Of a DNA stretch of 48,050 nt, positions 1-7,913 are shown piece by piece; the first letter of the stretch is position 1, and every line of letters begins with the position of its first letter. The stretch lies in assembly GCA_964418835.1 (NCBI GenBank), contig CAYQNJ010000010.1, forward strand, positions 1 through 48,050, written 5' to 3'. Under the pieces are notes generated by a model, which saw only the letters and a list, made by a program, of their open reading frames with translations, was not told the DNA's origin and did no database searches. The DNA comes from UBA9076 sp964418835 (GTDB lineage Bacteria; Bacillota_I; Bacilli_A; Erysipelotrichales; Erysipelotrichaceae). A program made the translations under genes and the position numbers.

Positions 1-36
1 AAAAAGTCCGTTAGTTTAGCATGTTTTGGTTGACTT

Positions 37-103
37 ATTAACTTTGAAGTAATACAATGTTAATCGGCAACTCATGCCAAATGTAGCCCCGGAAACTACG
101 TTT
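37..103 (+). promoter_or_regulatory. Structured leader of rplM (possible L13 autoregulatory leader)
   Basis: Three consecutive helices can be drawn directly upstream of the rplM ribosome binding site: ATTAAC (37-42) with GTTAAT (59-64), GGCA (66-69) with TGCC (75-78), and an 8-bp stem 79-86/96-103. Known biology: rplM of many Bacillota carries an L13 leader RNA through which L13 represses its own synthesis. Assigning this leader to that family is an inference from position and fold only. Confidence 0.4.
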
Positions 104-122
104 GTTGAGGAGGAAATAGAAA

Positions 123-560
123 ATGCGCCAAACAACTATGGCTAAACCAAGTGAAGTTGTTCGTCAATGGTATATCGTTGATGGAGCAGGCTTAACACTA
201 GGTAGACTTGCAACAGAAGTTGCAACAGTATTAAGAGGTAAACATAAACCTACTTACACACCAAATGTTGATTGTGGTGATTACGTAATTATCGTTAACG
301 CTGATAAGATTGTAATTACTGGTGATCAAGATAACAAAAAAAGCTATTATAGTCACTCTCAATACCCAGGTGGTTTGAGAACAAGAACTACAAAAGTAAT
401 GCGTGAAAAATATACAGTTGAATGGGTTGAAAAAGCTGTTAAAGGTATGTTACCGCACACTAAACTTGGAAATGTTATGAGAACTCATTTATATGTATAT
501 GAAGGACCAGAACATCCACATGCAGCTCAAAAACCTCTAGAGCTTAAAATTAAAGGTTAG
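123..560 (+). CDS. rplM: 50S ribosomal protein L13
   Basis: This 145-aa protein is an early-assembling component of the large ribosomal subunit that binds 23S rRNA. The start MRQTTMAKPSEV resembles Bacillus L13 (MRTT.MA...), followed by typical L13 blocks such as TLGRLATEVATVLRGKHKP and the C-terminal YVYEGPEHPHAAQKP. Length is normal for the family. The ATG at 123 is chosen because AGGAGG lies at 108-113, nine bases upstream; an internal ATG at 138 has no better site. rpsI follows 14 bases later, the near-universal rplM-rpsI operon, so L13 and S9 are made together. The structured leader upstream may mediate feedback control by L13 (inference). Confidence 0.98.
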   Translation: MRQTTMAKPSEVVRQWYIVDGAGLTLGRLATEVATVLRGKHKPTYTPNVDCGDYVIIVNADKIVITGDQDNKKSYYSHSQYPGGLRTRTTKVMREKYTVEWVEKAVKGMLPHTKLGNVMRTHLYVYEGPEHPHAAQKPLELKIKG

Positions 561-574
561 GAAGGAATAAGGAT

Positions 575-982
575 ATGGCAACAAAGAAAAAATCAAATGT
601 AAGTTACATTGGAACTGGTCGTCGTAAATCATCTATTGCACGTGTCTTTATGACTCCTGGTTCAGGTAATATCGTTGTTAATGGAAAAGTGTTAGAAGAT
701 TACCTACCTTTAGCAACATTAATTATGGAAGTAAGATCACCACTTGTATTAACTGAAACATTAGAACAATTTGATATTAAGATCAATGTTCTTGGTGGAG
801 GTTATTCAGGACAAGCTGGAGCAATGAGACATGGTGTGTCTCGTGCACTTCTAGAAGTAAGTGCTGATTATAGACCTGCTTTAAAAGCAGCTGGATTCTT
901 AACACGTGATCCACGTGCTAAAGAACGTAAGAAATATGGTCTTAAAAAAGCAAGAAGAGCTCCACAATTCTCAAAACGTTAA
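575..982 (+). CDS. rpsI: 30S ribosomal protein S9
   Basis: This 135-aa small-subunit protein has a C-terminal tail that reaches the ribosomal P site. Diagnostic features are the N-terminal GTGRRKSSIARV block, the central GGGYSGQAGAMRHGVSRAL segment, and the basic tail ending in KKARRAPQFSKR, whose final Arg contacts P-site tRNA in known structures. The start has an AGGAAGGA-type ribosome binding site. It is second gene of the rplM-rpsI operon and is followed by a strong terminator at 1009-1037, so the operon ends here. Confidence 0.98.
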   Translation: MATKKKSNVSYIGTGRRKSSIARVFMTPGSGNIVVNGKVLEDYLPLATLIMEVRSPLVLTETLEQFDIKINVLGGGYSGQAGAMRHGVSRALLEVSADYRPALKAAGFLTRDPRAKERKKYGLKKARRAPQFSKR

Positions 983-1008
983 TCGTTTATACAAGAGAGC
1001 TTATAAGA

Positions 1009-1037
1009 AGATTCAGATGTATGTCTGGGTCTTTTTT
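1009..1037 (+). terminator. Rho-independent terminator of rplM-rpsI
   Basis: A 9-bp stem (1009-1017 with 1024-1032, two G-T pairs), a 6-nt loop and a run of T. It starts 27 bases after the rpsI stop codon. Confidence 0.9.
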
Positions 1038-1371
1038 ATTTGACTTATGTATTATTGTAATAAAATAAATAATATAAGTGGAGGTAGTGTGATATGGATG
1101 CCAGTAGATTTACCAGTTGAATAATTACACACTAGCAAAATTGTTAGTGTATTTTATATGTCGTTTACCAAAAAGGTTGAATTACTAAAGCATTTAATGC
1201 TTAAGGAAATTCTATTTAAAATAGTGAAATAAATGTTAGATAGGTAATATTTAGAAGTATATTATGGATAAAGATAATATTATTAAACTTTATACAATTT
1301 TTATTAAATTAATGATTGACTTACATTTTTTAAAATGATACTATTATTAAGCATTCGATGGAAATTATTAT
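1038..1371 (+). other. Gene-free stretch with an 8-codon leader-like ORF and a hairpin
   Basis: No gene of normal size fits here. A GGAGGT Shine-Dalgarno at 1080-1085 sits eight bases before ATG at 1094, which opens a tiny ORF MDASRFTS ending at TGA 1118-1120. A 9-bp hairpin follows (1129-1137 with 1142-1150). A 15-bp palindrome (AAGCATT-T-AATGCTT) lies near 1188-1202. The layout resembles a leader peptide plus attenuator without a downstream gene. The tRNA promoter occupies the end of the stretch. The function of the rest is unknown. Confidence 0.35.
1316..1344 (+). promoter_or_regulatory. Sigma-A-type promoter of the tRNA-Ile/Ala pair
   Basis: TTGACT at 1316-1321, a 17-base spacer and TACTAT at 1339-1344. 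Predicted transcription start is near 1351, about 20 bases before the mature tRNA-Ile. Confidence 0.75.
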
Positions 1372-1448
<77 letters not shown>

Positions 1449-1466
1449 TCGAATTAATATACAAAT

Positions 1467-1542
1467 GGGGCCTTAGCTCAGCTGGGAGAGCACCTGCCTT
1501 GCACGCAGGGGGTCAGGAGTTCAATCCTCCTAGGCTCCACCA
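1467..1542 (+). tRNA. tRNA-Ala (TGC anticodon)
   Basis: This 76-nt cloverleaf has acceptor GGGGCCT/AGGCTCC, anticodon loop CTTGCAC (anticodon TGC) and encoded CCA. It is the second gene of a two-tRNA transcript. The leader-plus-first-bases segment ACAAATGG (1461-1468) is exactly complementary to CCATTTGT (1540-1547), the same kind of leader/trailer pairing seen at tRNA-Ile. Confidence 0.97.
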
Positions 1543-1553
1543 TTTGTAAAATC

Positions 1554-1575
1554 AAGCCTTGTAAAGGGCTTTTTT
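1554..1575 (+). terminator. Terminator of the tRNA-Ile/Ala transcript
   Basis: Stem AAGCCTT (1554-1560) with AGGGCTT (1565-1571), GTAA loop, then a T-rich tail. Confidence 0.85.
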
Positions 1576-1628
1576 ATTTTATAACCCTTTTGTATTTATC
1601 TTTGTTATTATATTTATAAGAGGTATTT

Positions 1629-2900
1629 ATGAAACTATCTAAAAATAACTTGTTTATAATAATTGTTCTAGGCTTTATTGGACAACTTGCCTGGATGTTA
1701 GAGAATATGTACTTAAATGTATATCTATATAATGTTCTTGGTGGTAATTCTAATGATATAGCCACTATGGTTGCACTAAGTGCTATTAGTGCTACTATTA
1801 CTACTTTGGTTATGGGATCTATTTCAGATAGATTAGGTAAAAGAAAGATACTTGTTGTAGCGGGTTATTTGATTTGGGGACTATCAGTTTTAGGATTTAC
1901 TTTTATTACACAAGAAAATATTTCTAAGATATTTCCTACATTTAATGTTGTTAGTACTACTGTATGGATAATGATTATATGGGATTGTGTTATGACATTT
2001 TTAGGTTCAACCGCAAATGATGCTGCTTTTAATGCTTGGATTACTGATGTAACTATACCTAATGAAAGAGGTAAGATAGAATCAATACTTGCAGTGTTAC
2101 CTTTAATCGCAATGCTTGTAATATTTGGTTTATTAGATCCTTTTACACAAAATGGTCAATGGAATATATTCTTTAGTGTGATTGGTATATTAGTATTTGT
2201 TGGTGGTTTATTAGGATTAATTTTAATGAAAGATACAAGTATCACAAAATCAGAGTATTCTTTAAAAGATACTATTGTATATGGTTTTAAAAAAGAAACA
2301 ATTAAAGAAAACAAGAATTTGTATACTTCATTTGTATTATTACTCTTAATATCTATTGCTACACAAATATGGATGCCTTATTTAATAATTTATATTCAAA
2401 AAACATTAGGGTTTGAAAACTATGCATTAGTTTTAGGTGTTGTATTAGTTGTGTCTTCAATAATTAGTGTGTTAGTAGGTAGATTAATAGATAAATATGG
2501 AAAAATAAAATGGATACCAATTGGTTTTGTGATTCAAGTATTAGGTTTAATCGGTATGTATATTGTGAAAGGTATAGTTCCTTTAATGATAGTAGGTATT
2601 ATATTAATGTCTGGCAATATGATTTTAACCGCAATTAGTAATGGTTTAGTAAGAGATTATACACCTTTATCAATGTCTGGTAGGTTTCAAGGTGTTAGGA
2701 TGATATTTGGAGTTATGCTACCAATGATTATTGGACCATTTATTGGGTCTACTATTATTGGTAACTCTAATTTAACTTATGAAGAACTTGGTGTTATTAA
2801 ACAAATACCTACTTCTTTAATATTCTTAGCTTCAATAATTGTACTCTTATTTGTATTTATTCCTTATAAGGTGTTAAATAGAAGTAATTATGATAAATGA
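1629..2900 (+). CDS. MFS transporter, probable sugar-type major facilitator
   Basis: This 423-aa polytopic membrane protein has about 12 predicted hydrophobic helices. The loop after helix 2 carries the MFS signature as GSISDRLGKRK, and a second copy (GRLIDKYGK) lies between the halves at about residues 282-290. Its last codons overlap the following PTS IIB gene by 11 bases, so translation is probably coupled. That pairing suggests the substrate is a carbohydrate or amino-sugar derivative, but the substrate cannot be read from sequence. A terminator precedes the gene, so transcription most likely starts at 1575-1620. The family is clear and the substrate is unknown. Confidence 0.85.
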   Translation: MKLSKNNLFIIIVLGFIGQLAWMLENMYLNVYLYNVLGGNSNDIATMVALSAISATITTLVMGSISDRLGKRKILVVAGYLIWGLSVLGFTFITQENISKIFPTFNVVSTTVWIMIIWDCVMTFLGSTANDAAFNAWITDVTIPNERGKIESILAVLPLIAMLVIFGLLDPFTQNGQWNIFFSVIGILVFVGGLLGLILMKDTSITKSEYSLKDTIVYGFKKETIKENKNLYTSFVLLLLISIATQIWMPYLIIYIQKTLGFENYALVLGVVLVVSSIISVLVGRLIDKYGKIKWIPIGFVIQVLGLIGMYIVKGIVPLMIVGIILMSGNMILTAISNGLVRDYTPLSMSGRFQGVRMIFGVMLPMIIGPFIGSTIIGNSNLTYEELGVIKQIPTSLIFLASIIVLLFVFIPYKVLNRSNYDK

Positions 2901-3384
2901 AAAAATAAAACTTACAAGAATTGATAATAGATTAGTACATGGTCAAGTAGGAGTTACTTGGACAAGTTCTTTAGCTGTTTCAACAATAGTTGTAGTTGAT
3001 GATATGGTTGTACAAGATAAACTCCAACAAAGACTTATGGAAACTGTCGCAAAGACTGGAAATGCTGATATAAGATTTTTATCTATAAAAGATTTTATTT
3101 ATATTGCACAAAATAATTTAATTTCAAAAAAAATATTTTTAGTTGTTAAGACACCACAAGTAGTAGCTCAAATAGTTGAAAATGGAATATTTATTGATTC
3201 ATGTAATATTGGTAATATGCATTATTCTAAAGGAAAAAAACCTATAACTAAAAAGATATATGTTGATGAGGAAGATGAAAAAGCATTTAAGTTTTTATTA
3301 GAGAATAATGTTACTTTGTTTGCTCAAGATATACCTGATTCATTAAGGGAGAATATCACTATAAATAGCTTTTCTTTTAGATGA
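2890..3384 (+). CDS. PTS mannose/sorbose-family IIB subunit (first copy)
   Basis: This 164-aa cytoplasmic IIB passes phosphate from IIA to the incoming sugar through a histidine. The phosphorylation site is the His in TRIDNRLVHGQVGVTW near residue 18; the downstream NIGNMHYSKGKKPITKKIYVD block also matches the family. The pattern is closest, from memory, to GalNAc-type IIB (AgaB/AgaV). It is a paralogue of the IIB at 7419 and stands apart from IIC and IID, attached to an MFS gene by an 11-bp overlap. The last 42 bases are also the 3' end of rpoN on the other strand. It may be a regulatory or alternative IIB rather than a transport partner (inference). Confidence 0.88.
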   Translation: MINEKIKLTRIDNRLVHGQVGVTWTSSLAVSTIVVVDDMVVQDKLQQRLMETVAKTGNADIRFLSIKDFIYIAQNNLISKKIFLVVKTPQVVAQIVENGIFIDSCNIGNMHYSKGKKPITKKIYVDEEDEKAFKFLLENNVTLFAQDIPDSLRENITINSFSFR

Positions 3385-4569
3385 TGATAGTATTCTAAGG
3401 TTATTTCTATATTTGGAAATAGCTCTTCTTGATATATTTATATTATCTTTTAAAAGTAGTTTAGATATATCTAAGTCACTTAATGGATTATTTTTATCTT
3501 CATTATTTATTAAATCTTTAATTAGTTTAAGTATTTGTTTCTTACTATTACTATTCACATTAACATCAAATAAATTAGAAATAGGATATATGCAGTTATT
3601 AAAGGTGTATCCTTTGTTTTTAATTGCTCTAGATATAGTAGATATATTAAACTCTGTTATTTCACTAATCATTTTTAAAGTTAATGTTTTTAGTTTACCT
3701 GTAAAAAAGTAATCATTTTGTATATCTAGAATGGCTTTAATTATTTTTATTAATGTTAATGTTCTTCTGTGGGTAGATCTTTGTAATGATTTTGCTTGTG
3801 CTCTTTTTTCATTAATATATTTGTTGGCTTCTTTATCTTCATATGTAGTGTCTTCGTCAATTAATATTAATTTGGAATAGTCTTCTACCATAAATATAAC
3901 TTTATCATCCTCTATTTCTATATGGATATCTGGTAGTAATATAGTATTATTACTTCTTATATTATTTATTGGGTATGGATTAAGATTTTTTATTTCTTTA
4001 AACAATTCGTTTACTTTATCTCTAGAAACATTTAATTCTTTTGATAATCTTTCAAACTTACCTTGTGCAAACAATTCTATATTTTTAATAGCTTCTACTA
4101 GTAAAAGGTTTCTTTTATCAATAGCTTGTATTAGTAAGTATTCTTTTAAGTTTCTTGAGGCTATACCTTTAGGTTCAAGGTTTTGAATGGATGTAAGTGT
4201 TTTATTGAATTCTTTTATAGAACATTTTAATATTTCTATTGATTCATTAATATCAATACTAAAGTAACCATTATCATCTAAGGAATTAAGTATATAAGTT
4301 CCTATCTTATTGTTAATGTTTGATGTATTTAATTGATACATTAAATCTTCAAGTATTGATGTTTCACTAGCGATATTAGAAAAATCATAGTCTTTTTTTA
4401 TTCTGTAATTATAATTTAAGTTTAAGATTGGATTAGATTCTATTTCATTATTTATAAGTTTTTCTAAGTTAAAAGCATCCATTTCTAATATTTTTAAATC
4501 ATGAATCATGGATTGATTAAACTTAATTGTTTGTATTTGATTTAGTTGTTGGCTTACTTTTAATCTCAT
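3343..4569 (-). CDS. rpoN: RNA polymerase sigma-54 factor
   Basis: This 408-aa factor directs RNA polymerase to -24/-12 promoters and needs an AAA+ activator to melt DNA. Region I is visible at the N-terminus (QTIKFNQSMIHDLKILEM, then NEIESNPIL), and the C-terminal RpoN box appears as SRRAISKYRNNLRIL, matching the family ARRTVAKYR pattern that reads the -24 element. It is shorter than the usual 430-480 aa, with a reduced central part. ATG at 4569 is preferred over the TTG at 4575 because AGAGGA lies about six bases upstream. It is divergent from the LevR-type activator (47 bp apart) and overlaps the first IIB gene tail-to-tail. Its obvious target is the promoter at 7374. Confidence 0.95.
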   Translation of the reverse strand: MRLKVSQQLNQIQTIKFNQSMIHDLKILEMDAFNLEKLINNEIESNPILNLNYNYRIKKDYDFSNIASETSILEDLMYQLNTSNINNKIGTYILNSLDDNGYFSIDINESIEILKCSIKEFNKTLTSIQNLEPKGIASRNLKEYLLIQAIDKRNLLLVEAIKNIELFAQGKFERLSKELNVSRDKVNELFKEIKNLNPYPINNIRSNNTILLPDIHIEIEDDKVIFMVEDYSKLILIDEDTTYEDKEANKYINEKRAQAKSLQRSTHRRTLTLIKIIKAILDIQNDYFFTGKLKTLTLKMISEITEFNISTISRAIKNKGYTFNNCIYPISNLFDVNVNSNSKKQILKLIKDLINNEDKNNPLSDLDISKLLLKDNINISRRAISKYRNNLRILSSSKRKAIYSDILP

Positions 4570-4616
4570 AGACAATCCTCTAAATCGATTGTATCATAAT
4601 AAATAAGGTAGATTTT

Positions 4617-7340
4617 ATGAAGGAAAAAATATTAGATAAATTAAAAGAGTATACTCTTGAATATGGTGTTGTTGAAAAAGAATGTTTTACTGCGCTTTAT
4701 TTGTCAAATGAATTAGATATAAGTAGGAGTGTTGTTTCACAGTATTTAAATGAATATATAAAAGATGGTAAGGTTGTAAAGATAAATAGTAGACCAGTCT
4801 ATTTTTTTGATGTTAGTGCATTAGAGGAAATGAATTACTATATTACAAATTCTGTTTATTCGACTTTTTCAGATTTGAAGAAAAGGGGAACCGATTTTGA
4901 ACAATTGATTGGCTCTAAGGGTTCTTTATTTCATGTGGTAGAACAATGTAAGGCTGCGGTTAGTTATCCACCTAATGGTTTACCAGTATTACTTTATGGT
5001 CCAACAGGGACAGGTAAAAGTTATTTAGCTTCATTAATGCATGAATATGCAGTAAATAATAAAATAATTGATAAAGAGAAGAAGTTTATTGTGATGAATT
5101 GTAGTGAGTATGCAAATAACCCAGAGTTATTAACTGCTAATTTATTTGGTCATGTAAAGGGTGCATATACTGGCGCAAACACAGATAATCCAGGGTTAGT
5201 TCAACTAGCTGATGGTGGAGTATTGTTTTTAGATGAAGTTCATTGTTTACCTGCAGAATGCCAAGAGAAGCTTTTCTTATATATGGATAAGGGAGAGTAT
5301 CATAGATTAGGCGATAATGAAAATTGGTATAAATCTAGTTGTAGGTTAGTATTTGCGACTACACAAAAGCCTGAAGATGCTTTACTTAAAACATTACTTA
5401 GAAGAATACCTATTACTATTCAAATACCTTCTTTACTAGAAAGAGGAAGAGAAGAAAAACAAGCAATGCTTGCGAGTATATTTAAAAAAGAATCTTCAAA
5501 GATTAATAGAAATATAGAGATTAGTTATTTGGCATATCAGGTTTTAATGGATTCTGATATACCAGGTAATGTTGGTGGTTTAATAAATTGTGCAAAAGCT
5601 GCTTGTGCTAAATCGTTTTTAAATATAAAAGAAGATGATGAATCTTTAAAGATATATTCTTATGATTTACCTAGTTATGTTTTAAATATGGCTCCTTCTA
5701 TTAATTTTAAACTTCAAGATAGTAATGATATAAGAATGATGAATTTTTCTTACCCTATTCAAAGTAATACATATGACTCTAAGTTAATTATTTTATATAA
5801 GAGTATGTTAAAAGAATATAGGAAATATTTAGAAAATCCTCTTACTAATAATATTTTTACTGATGAATTATTAAATGTTATAGAGATATATAGTGAAGAT
5901 TTAATATTTAAAAAGGGCAATAATGTGAATATTAATAATGACTTTACTTCAAAGATCACAGATAAGATATTCTCTATTATTATTAATAAATATAGTATTA
6001 AGGTAAGTAACAATGATATTTTATTAATCTCTAGATATATTGCGGATTATACAAAGCACTATTATGATGTGAATAATTGGATAGTTGAAAACTATAAGGA
6101 AGTTAAAGGATTGATGGAAGTATTACAGTTAAAATATCCTTTAGAGTTTTTAATTGCTAGTGAAATAATTGAGAGTATTAATTTAAATCTAGATATTAAA
6201 CTTGATGACATGATGAAAGTTAGATTAATGGCAATGATTATAGATTTTAAGAATGAGAATAATCATGAAAACATTGTGTCTGTGATTTTATGTCATGGTT
6301 ACTCAACTGCGTCCTCTTTAGCTAGTGCAGTTAATAAGATGGTTGGTAAAAGAATATTTGATGCGATTGATATGCAGTTAGATGTAAGTTTAGAGAAGAT
6401 TACAATACAGTTAAATGATTTCTTAAAGACAAAAAGATATTTTAATAAATTATTGTTGATGGTTGATATGGGTTCTTTAGAAGAAATATATAAGGGAATT
6501 AAAGTTAGTGAGAATGTAAGTATTGCGATTATTAATAATGTAAATACTAAGTTAGCTTTAGAGTTAGGCATGTCTATAAAGAATGGTTTTGATTTGGAAG
6601 AGACATTAAATAATTTACAAAGTAGAAATATATATCAATATAAATATATAAATAATACTCAAAAGAAAAAGGTTATCTTATCTGTGTGTGCTACAGGTAT
6701 TGGTTCTGCGGATAAGATTATGAGTTTGTTTAAGGATAGCCTTCCAGATAAAACAGATGTAGAAATACTTACATATGATTTTGAAAGGTTAGTTGAAAAT
6801 GGTATAAAAGATCCTATATTTGAAAAATATGATGTTTCATTTATTATAGGTACTATGAATCCTGATATTGAATCTATTCCTTATATAGCAATTGAGGATT
6901 TGGTACTAGATAATGATCTAGATGAGCTTTGTGATTTAATGAAGGATTTCATTGAGCCAGAGTTTATTAGTGTTTTTAGGAGTAAGATTATTAAAAACTT
7001 TACACTTAACAACATTGTAAATCATTTAACTATATTAAATGCGAATAAGGTATTAGAAGATGTAGAAGAAGTTGTGAATCAAATGGAATTAGGTTTAAAA
7101 CAAGAGATATCTACTCCTAGTAAAATAGGTTTGTATATGCATTTAGCTTGTTTAATAGAAAGATTGATATTAAAAAATGAAATAAAACTAGAGAATAGTA
7201 GTATAGATAACTTTATTAAGGGTAATAAAGAGTTTGTGGATATAGTTAAAGATTCATTTAGTGTCGTAAAATATGCGTATAGTGTTGAAATACCAGATTC
7301 TGAAATAATGTTAATATATAATTATTTTAAAAATAACTGA
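4617..7340 (+). CDS. levR: LevR/ManR-type sigma-54 activator with PRD and PTS-like domains
   Basis: This 907-aa transcription activator drives a sigma-54-dependent PTS operon and is itself controlled by PTS phosphorylation. Domain order: an N-terminal winged helix (about 1-65); an AAA+ core with Walker A GPTGTGKS (128-135), the sigma-54 contact loop GAYTGA (182-187) and Walker B GGVLFLDE (200-207); a first PRD (about 385-545); an EIIA-Man-like domain (about 553-680) with His560 in LCHGYS; an EIIB-Gat-like domain (about 685-775) with Cys691 in SVCATGIGS; and a second PRD with His842 in YMHLACLIERL. All expected phosphorylatable residues are present. It sits between rpoN and the PTS operon it should activate. 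The symbol is by family resemblance; the sugar sensed is unknown. Confidence 0.93.
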   Translation: MKEKILDKLKEYTLEYGVVEKECFTALYLSNELDISRSVVSQYLNEYIKDGKVVKINSRPVYFFDVSALEEMNYYITNSVYSTFSDLKKRGTDFEQLIGSKGSLFHVVEQCKAAVSYPPNGLPVLLYGPTGTGKSYLASLMHEYAVNNKIIDKEKKFIVMNCSEYANNPELLTANLFGHVKGAYTGANTDNPGLVQLADGGVLFLDEVHCLPAECQEKLFLYMDKGEYHRLGDNENWYKSSCRLVFATTQKPEDALLKTLLRRIPITIQIPSLLERGREEKQAMLASIFKKESSKINRNIEISYLAYQVLMDSDIPGNVGGLINCAKAACAKSFLNIKEDDESLKIYSYDLPSYVLNMAPSINFKLQDSNDIRMMNFSYPIQSNTYDSKLIILYKSMLKEYRKYLENPLTNNIFTDELLNVIEIYSEDLIFKKGNNVNINNDFTSKITDKIFSIIINKYSIKVSNNDILLISRYIADYTKHYYDVNNWIVENYKEVKGLMEVLQLKYPLEFLIASEIIESINLNLDIKLDDMMKVRLMAMIIDFKNENNHENIVSVILCHGYSTASSLASAVNKMVGKRIFDAIDMQLDVSLEKITIQLNDFLKTKRYFNKLLLMVDMGSLEEIYKGIKVSENVSIAIINNVNTKLALELGMSIKNGFDLEETLNNLQSRNIYQYKYINNTQKKKVILSVCATGIGSADKIMSLFKDSLPDKTDVEILTYDFERLVENGIKDPIFEKYDVSFIIGTMNPDIESIPYIAIEDLVLDNDLDELCDLMKDFIEPEFISVFRSKIIKNFTLNNIVNHLTILNANKVLEDVEEVVNQMELGLKQEISTPSKIGLYMHLACLIERLILKNEIKLENSSIDNFIKGNKEFVDIVKDSFSVVKYAYSVEIPDSEIMLIYNYFKNN

Positions 7341-7354
7341 TAAATATAGGGTTT

Positions 7355-7385
7355 AAAGTGTGTTAATAAATAGTTGGCACACTTT
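7355..7385 (+). terminator. Inverted repeat after the activator gene, overlapping the sigma-54 promoter
   Basis: AAAGTGTG (7355-7362) and CACACTTT (7378-7385) are perfect 8-bp arms around a 15-nt loop. The repeat begins 14 bases after the activator stop and is followed by two further T. It may act as a weak terminator, or as a regulator site, since its right arm includes the -24 element of the next operon. Confidence 0.5.
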
Positions 7386-7390
7386 TTGCT
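7374..7390 (+). promoter_or_regulatory. Sigma-54 (-24/-12) promoter of the PTS operon
   Basis: TTGGCAC at 7374-7380, then five bases, then TTGCT at 7386-7390. This matches the sigma-54 consensus TGGCAC-R-N4-TTGCW at every position. It lies 29 bases before the IIB start codon, downstream of the sigma-54 activator and near rpoN. I found no second convincing -24/-12 site by eye elsewhere in the window. Confidence 0.95.
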
Positions 7391-7418
7391 TGTAATAAGG
7401 GTGAAGGAGGTGGTGATG

Positions 7419-7895
7419 ATGAAAGGAAAGAATATTGTTTTAACTAGAATAGATAACAGACTAGTTCATGGACAAGTAGGGGTTACTTGGACTAAGACAA
7501 TAGGTGCTAATTTAATTGTTGTGGCTGATGATAAAGTTGCTAATGATCAATTACAACAATCATTAATGGCAGTAACTGCAAAATCAAGTGGTGTCGGTAT
7601 TAGATTCTTCACATTACAACATACTGCAGATATCATTGATAAAGCATCTGATGACCAAATAATATTCTTGGTTGTAAAGTCACCGCTAGAAGCACGTATG
7701 CTTATTGAAAAGGGGCTTACCTTAAAGGATGTGAATGTTGGAAATATGCATTTCTCACCTGGTAAAAGAGCTATTACTAAAAAAGTGTATGTAGATGATG
7801 CGGATATGGAAAATTTCAAATTCATTATTGACTCAGGATCAAATGTTTATTGTCAAGACGTACCAGGGGATACAAAAGAAATAATAAAATTTTAG
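7419..7895 (+). CDS. PTS mannose/sorbose-family IIB subunit (second copy)
   Basis: This 158-aa IIB has its phospho-accepting His in TRIDNRLVHGQVGVTW at about residue 17 and the NVGNMHFSPGKRAITKKVYVD block; the C-terminal CQDVPGD is typical. The pattern is nearest to the GalNAc/galactosamine subgroup (from memory of AgaB/AgaV). ATG 7419 is chosen because AAGGAGG at 7404-7410 leaves eight bases; ATG 7416 is also possible. A longer frame opening at TTG 7374 lies in the promoter and is not real. It is first gene of the sigma-54-driven IIB-IIC-IID operon. No IIA gene accompanies it. Confidence 0.93.
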   Translation: MKGKNIVLTRIDNRLVHGQVGVTWTKTIGANLIVVADDKVANDQLQQSLMAVTAKSSGVGIRFFTLQHTADIIDKASDDQIIFLVVKSPLEARMLIEKGLTLKDVNVGNMHFSPGKRAITKKVYVDDADMENFKFIIDSGSNVYCQDVPGDTKEIIKF

Positions 7896-7913
7896 AAAAA
7901 GGAGATAATTATT

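Noticed and set aside
1061..1371. CRISPR array or prophage remnant in the gene-free stretch
   Set aside because: No regularly spaced repeats, no phage-like motifs, no tRNA-derived direct repeat flanking an insert.
7374..7418. N-terminal extension of the second IIB starting at TTG 7374
   Set aside because: These bases are the sigma-54 promoter and Shine-Dalgarno; the family starts at the KNIVLTRIDNR block.
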